Shown in pieces: positions 5,837 through 6,612 of a DNA stretch of 6,612 nucleotides. The stretch spans positions 1 through 6,612 of the forward strand of contig CADCQU010000343.1 in the NCBI GenBank assembly GCA_902803635.1, read 5' to 3'. The DNA comes from an uncultured Lachnospiraceae bacterium (GTDB lineage Bacteria > Bacillota > Clostridia > Lachnospirales > Lachnospiraceae). The stretch's first letter is position 1, and every line of letters begins with the position of its first letter. Below the pieces are notes generated by a model, which was not told where the DNA came from, searched no databases, and was given only the letters and a program-made list of their open reading frames with translations. A program made the position numbers and the translations under genes.

Positions 5837-5866
5837 AGTTTACTCCTACTTCCCTTTCTTTGTCAA
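5837..5866 (-). promoter_or_regulatory. asnB promoter (sigma-A type)
   Basis: TTGACA (5866-5861) and TAAACT (5842-5837) with an 18-bp spacer on the minus strand. The predicted start is near 5830. The -35 hexamer overlaps the TGA stop codon of the preceding gene (5865-5863), so the promoter is fused to the end of that coding region. Confidence 0.8.
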
Positions 5867-6612
5867 GAGTTTTTTTCGATATAAGCGTCAGCGGCCTCGG
5901 CGTAGGCGTAGAGGGACGCGACGGCGTTCTGTGCCTTTTTATCGAGGTCGCCCGTCCCCTGGTAGTAGTCCAAGGCCAGGTTCACGTAGCTGAGGGCCGA
6001 GACGGTGACTTCGAGCGTGTGGCCGTCGGCCGTCGTGACGGCTACTGTATGCATGCTGCTCAACCTATGCGCCGCGATTCCGGGAATCTTCACGCAGTAC
6101 CGCCCGTCCGCGGCTTTTTCATAGACCGCTTCCTCGCCGCCATCCACGGTCGCCTTGAAAATGCCGGAATAGCCCTCCCCTGGCCGGAAGTACACGTTGA
6201 TGACCGTGTCGCTGTCCAGCGTAAGAGAGTGCGAGACCTCCGCAATATCACCGTCGGTCTGATCCTCGCAATGGATTGCGGGGGCCTTGATCGAGTCCAC
6301 ATCGTATTTCATCGTATAGTATCTGTCCTGCACCGCATAATCCTTGCCCAGCGTCCAGTGGTTGGTCTCGGCAAGGAACGGCTGCACATAATGGCCGTAA
6401 TCGGCAACGGCCTTCACCAAGGCGATGATGTCCGGGTTCGTGATCGTCCCCTTCTCCACCTCCCGGTCAAAGGCTGCAAAATAGTCCTTTACGGAGCAAA
6501 TCTCCACGACCCGCTTTTCCACGCCGTCCTGCGTATAGTGGAACGTCGCCGTCACCGGCTCCGCCATTTGGATGGAATTCACAAAACAGGCAAAGCCATC
6601 GCAGGTACCCGC
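5863..6612 (-). CDS. C-terminal part of a probable surface or secreted protein (5' end outside window)
   Basis: 249 residues are visible, ending at TGA 5865-5863. The frame is open to the window edge, so the GTG at 6582-6580 need not be a start and the gene is treated as 5'-truncated. The sequence starts AGTCDGFACFVNSIQMAEPV, followed by a strand-rich stretch (VTATFHYTQDG), ALVKAVADYGHYVQPFL, then LTLDSDTVINVYFRPGEGYSG, VTTADGHTLEVTVSALSYVN and an Ala-rich C-terminal helix (AQNAVASLYAYAEAADAY). From memory this resembles a C-terminal module seen at the end of large repeat-containing surface proteins of gut and oral Clostridia. I cannot name a family with certainty. No LPXTG motif, membrane segment or catalytic motif is visible. 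It contains no GGCAAAT motif, unlike its neighbours. It is probably unrelated in function to the nitrogen genes, although it abuts the asnB promoter. Confidence 0.75.
   Translation of the reverse strand, partial: AGTCDGFACFVNSIQMAEPVTATFHYTQDGVEKRVVEICSVKDYFAAFDREVEKGTITNPDIIALVKAVADYGHYVQPFLAETNHWTLGKDYAVQDRYYTMKYDVDSIKAPAIHCEDQTDGDIAEVSHSLTLDSDTVINVYFRPGEGYSGIFKATVDGGEEAVYEKAADGRYCVKIPGIAAHRLSSMHTVAVTTADGHTLEVTVSALSYVNLALDYYQGTGDLDKKAQNAVASLYAYAEAADAYIEKNS

Overview
The window is a stretch of GC-rich bacterial chromosome with every recognisable gene on the minus strand. Reading in the direction of transcription (right to left) it holds the C-terminal part of a probable surface or secreted protein (6612-5863), a glutamine-hydrolysing asparagine synthase (asnB, 5651-3858), a type III glutamine synthetase (glnA/glnN family, 3021-922) and the N-terminal two thirds or so of an ammonium transporter (amt, 688-1, cut by the window edge). 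Strong AGGAGG-type ribosome sites, the GS III enzyme, the style of the AsnB C-terminus and the surface-protein domain point to a Firmicute of class Clostridia, probably a GC-rich Lachnospiraceae-like organism. The taxon is inference. The three enzyme/transport genes form a nitrogen-assimilation cluster: ammonium import, glutamine formation, and use of glutamine nitrogen to make asparagine.

The control regions are the unusual part. glnA and asnB each have a near-consensus promoter followed within about 15 nt of the predicted start site by an intrinsic terminator. Beyond that comes a nearly identical structured segment: a 9-bp stem enclosing a conserved 25-nt insert, then a second stem whose two versions differ by compensating changes. 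This duplicated promoter-terminator-RNA module looks like a shared attenuation system and I do not recognise it as a named RNA family. Between glnA and amt there is a different device. Two small hairpins, each with a six-base loop having A at position 1 and G at position 4, overlap both arms of an intrinsic terminator, which is the layout expected for an ANTAR-protein antitermination target.

Between the end of asnB and the glnA promoter lies an array of six 63-bp tandem repeats, each a 38-bp palindrome plus a 25-bp linker. The period is six helical turns. It is not a CRISPR array. The 7-mer GGCAAAT/ATTTGCC occurs 13 times in the window, against roughly one expected by chance. Several copies belong to a longer degenerate repeat found both in the glnA 5' UTR and, in frame, inside a repeat-containing insertion in the AsnB glutaminase domain.

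Layout: 1-688 amt (partial); 689-921 intergenic with the ANTAR-like antiterminator/terminator; 922-3021 glnA; 3022-3349 long glnA leader and promoter; 3350-3437 short AT-rich spacer with an inverted repeat; 3438-3797 tandem palindrome array; 3798-3857 asnB 3' end with no obvious classical terminator; 3858-5651 asnB; 5652-5866 asnB leader and promoter; 5863-6612 surface-protein C-terminus.
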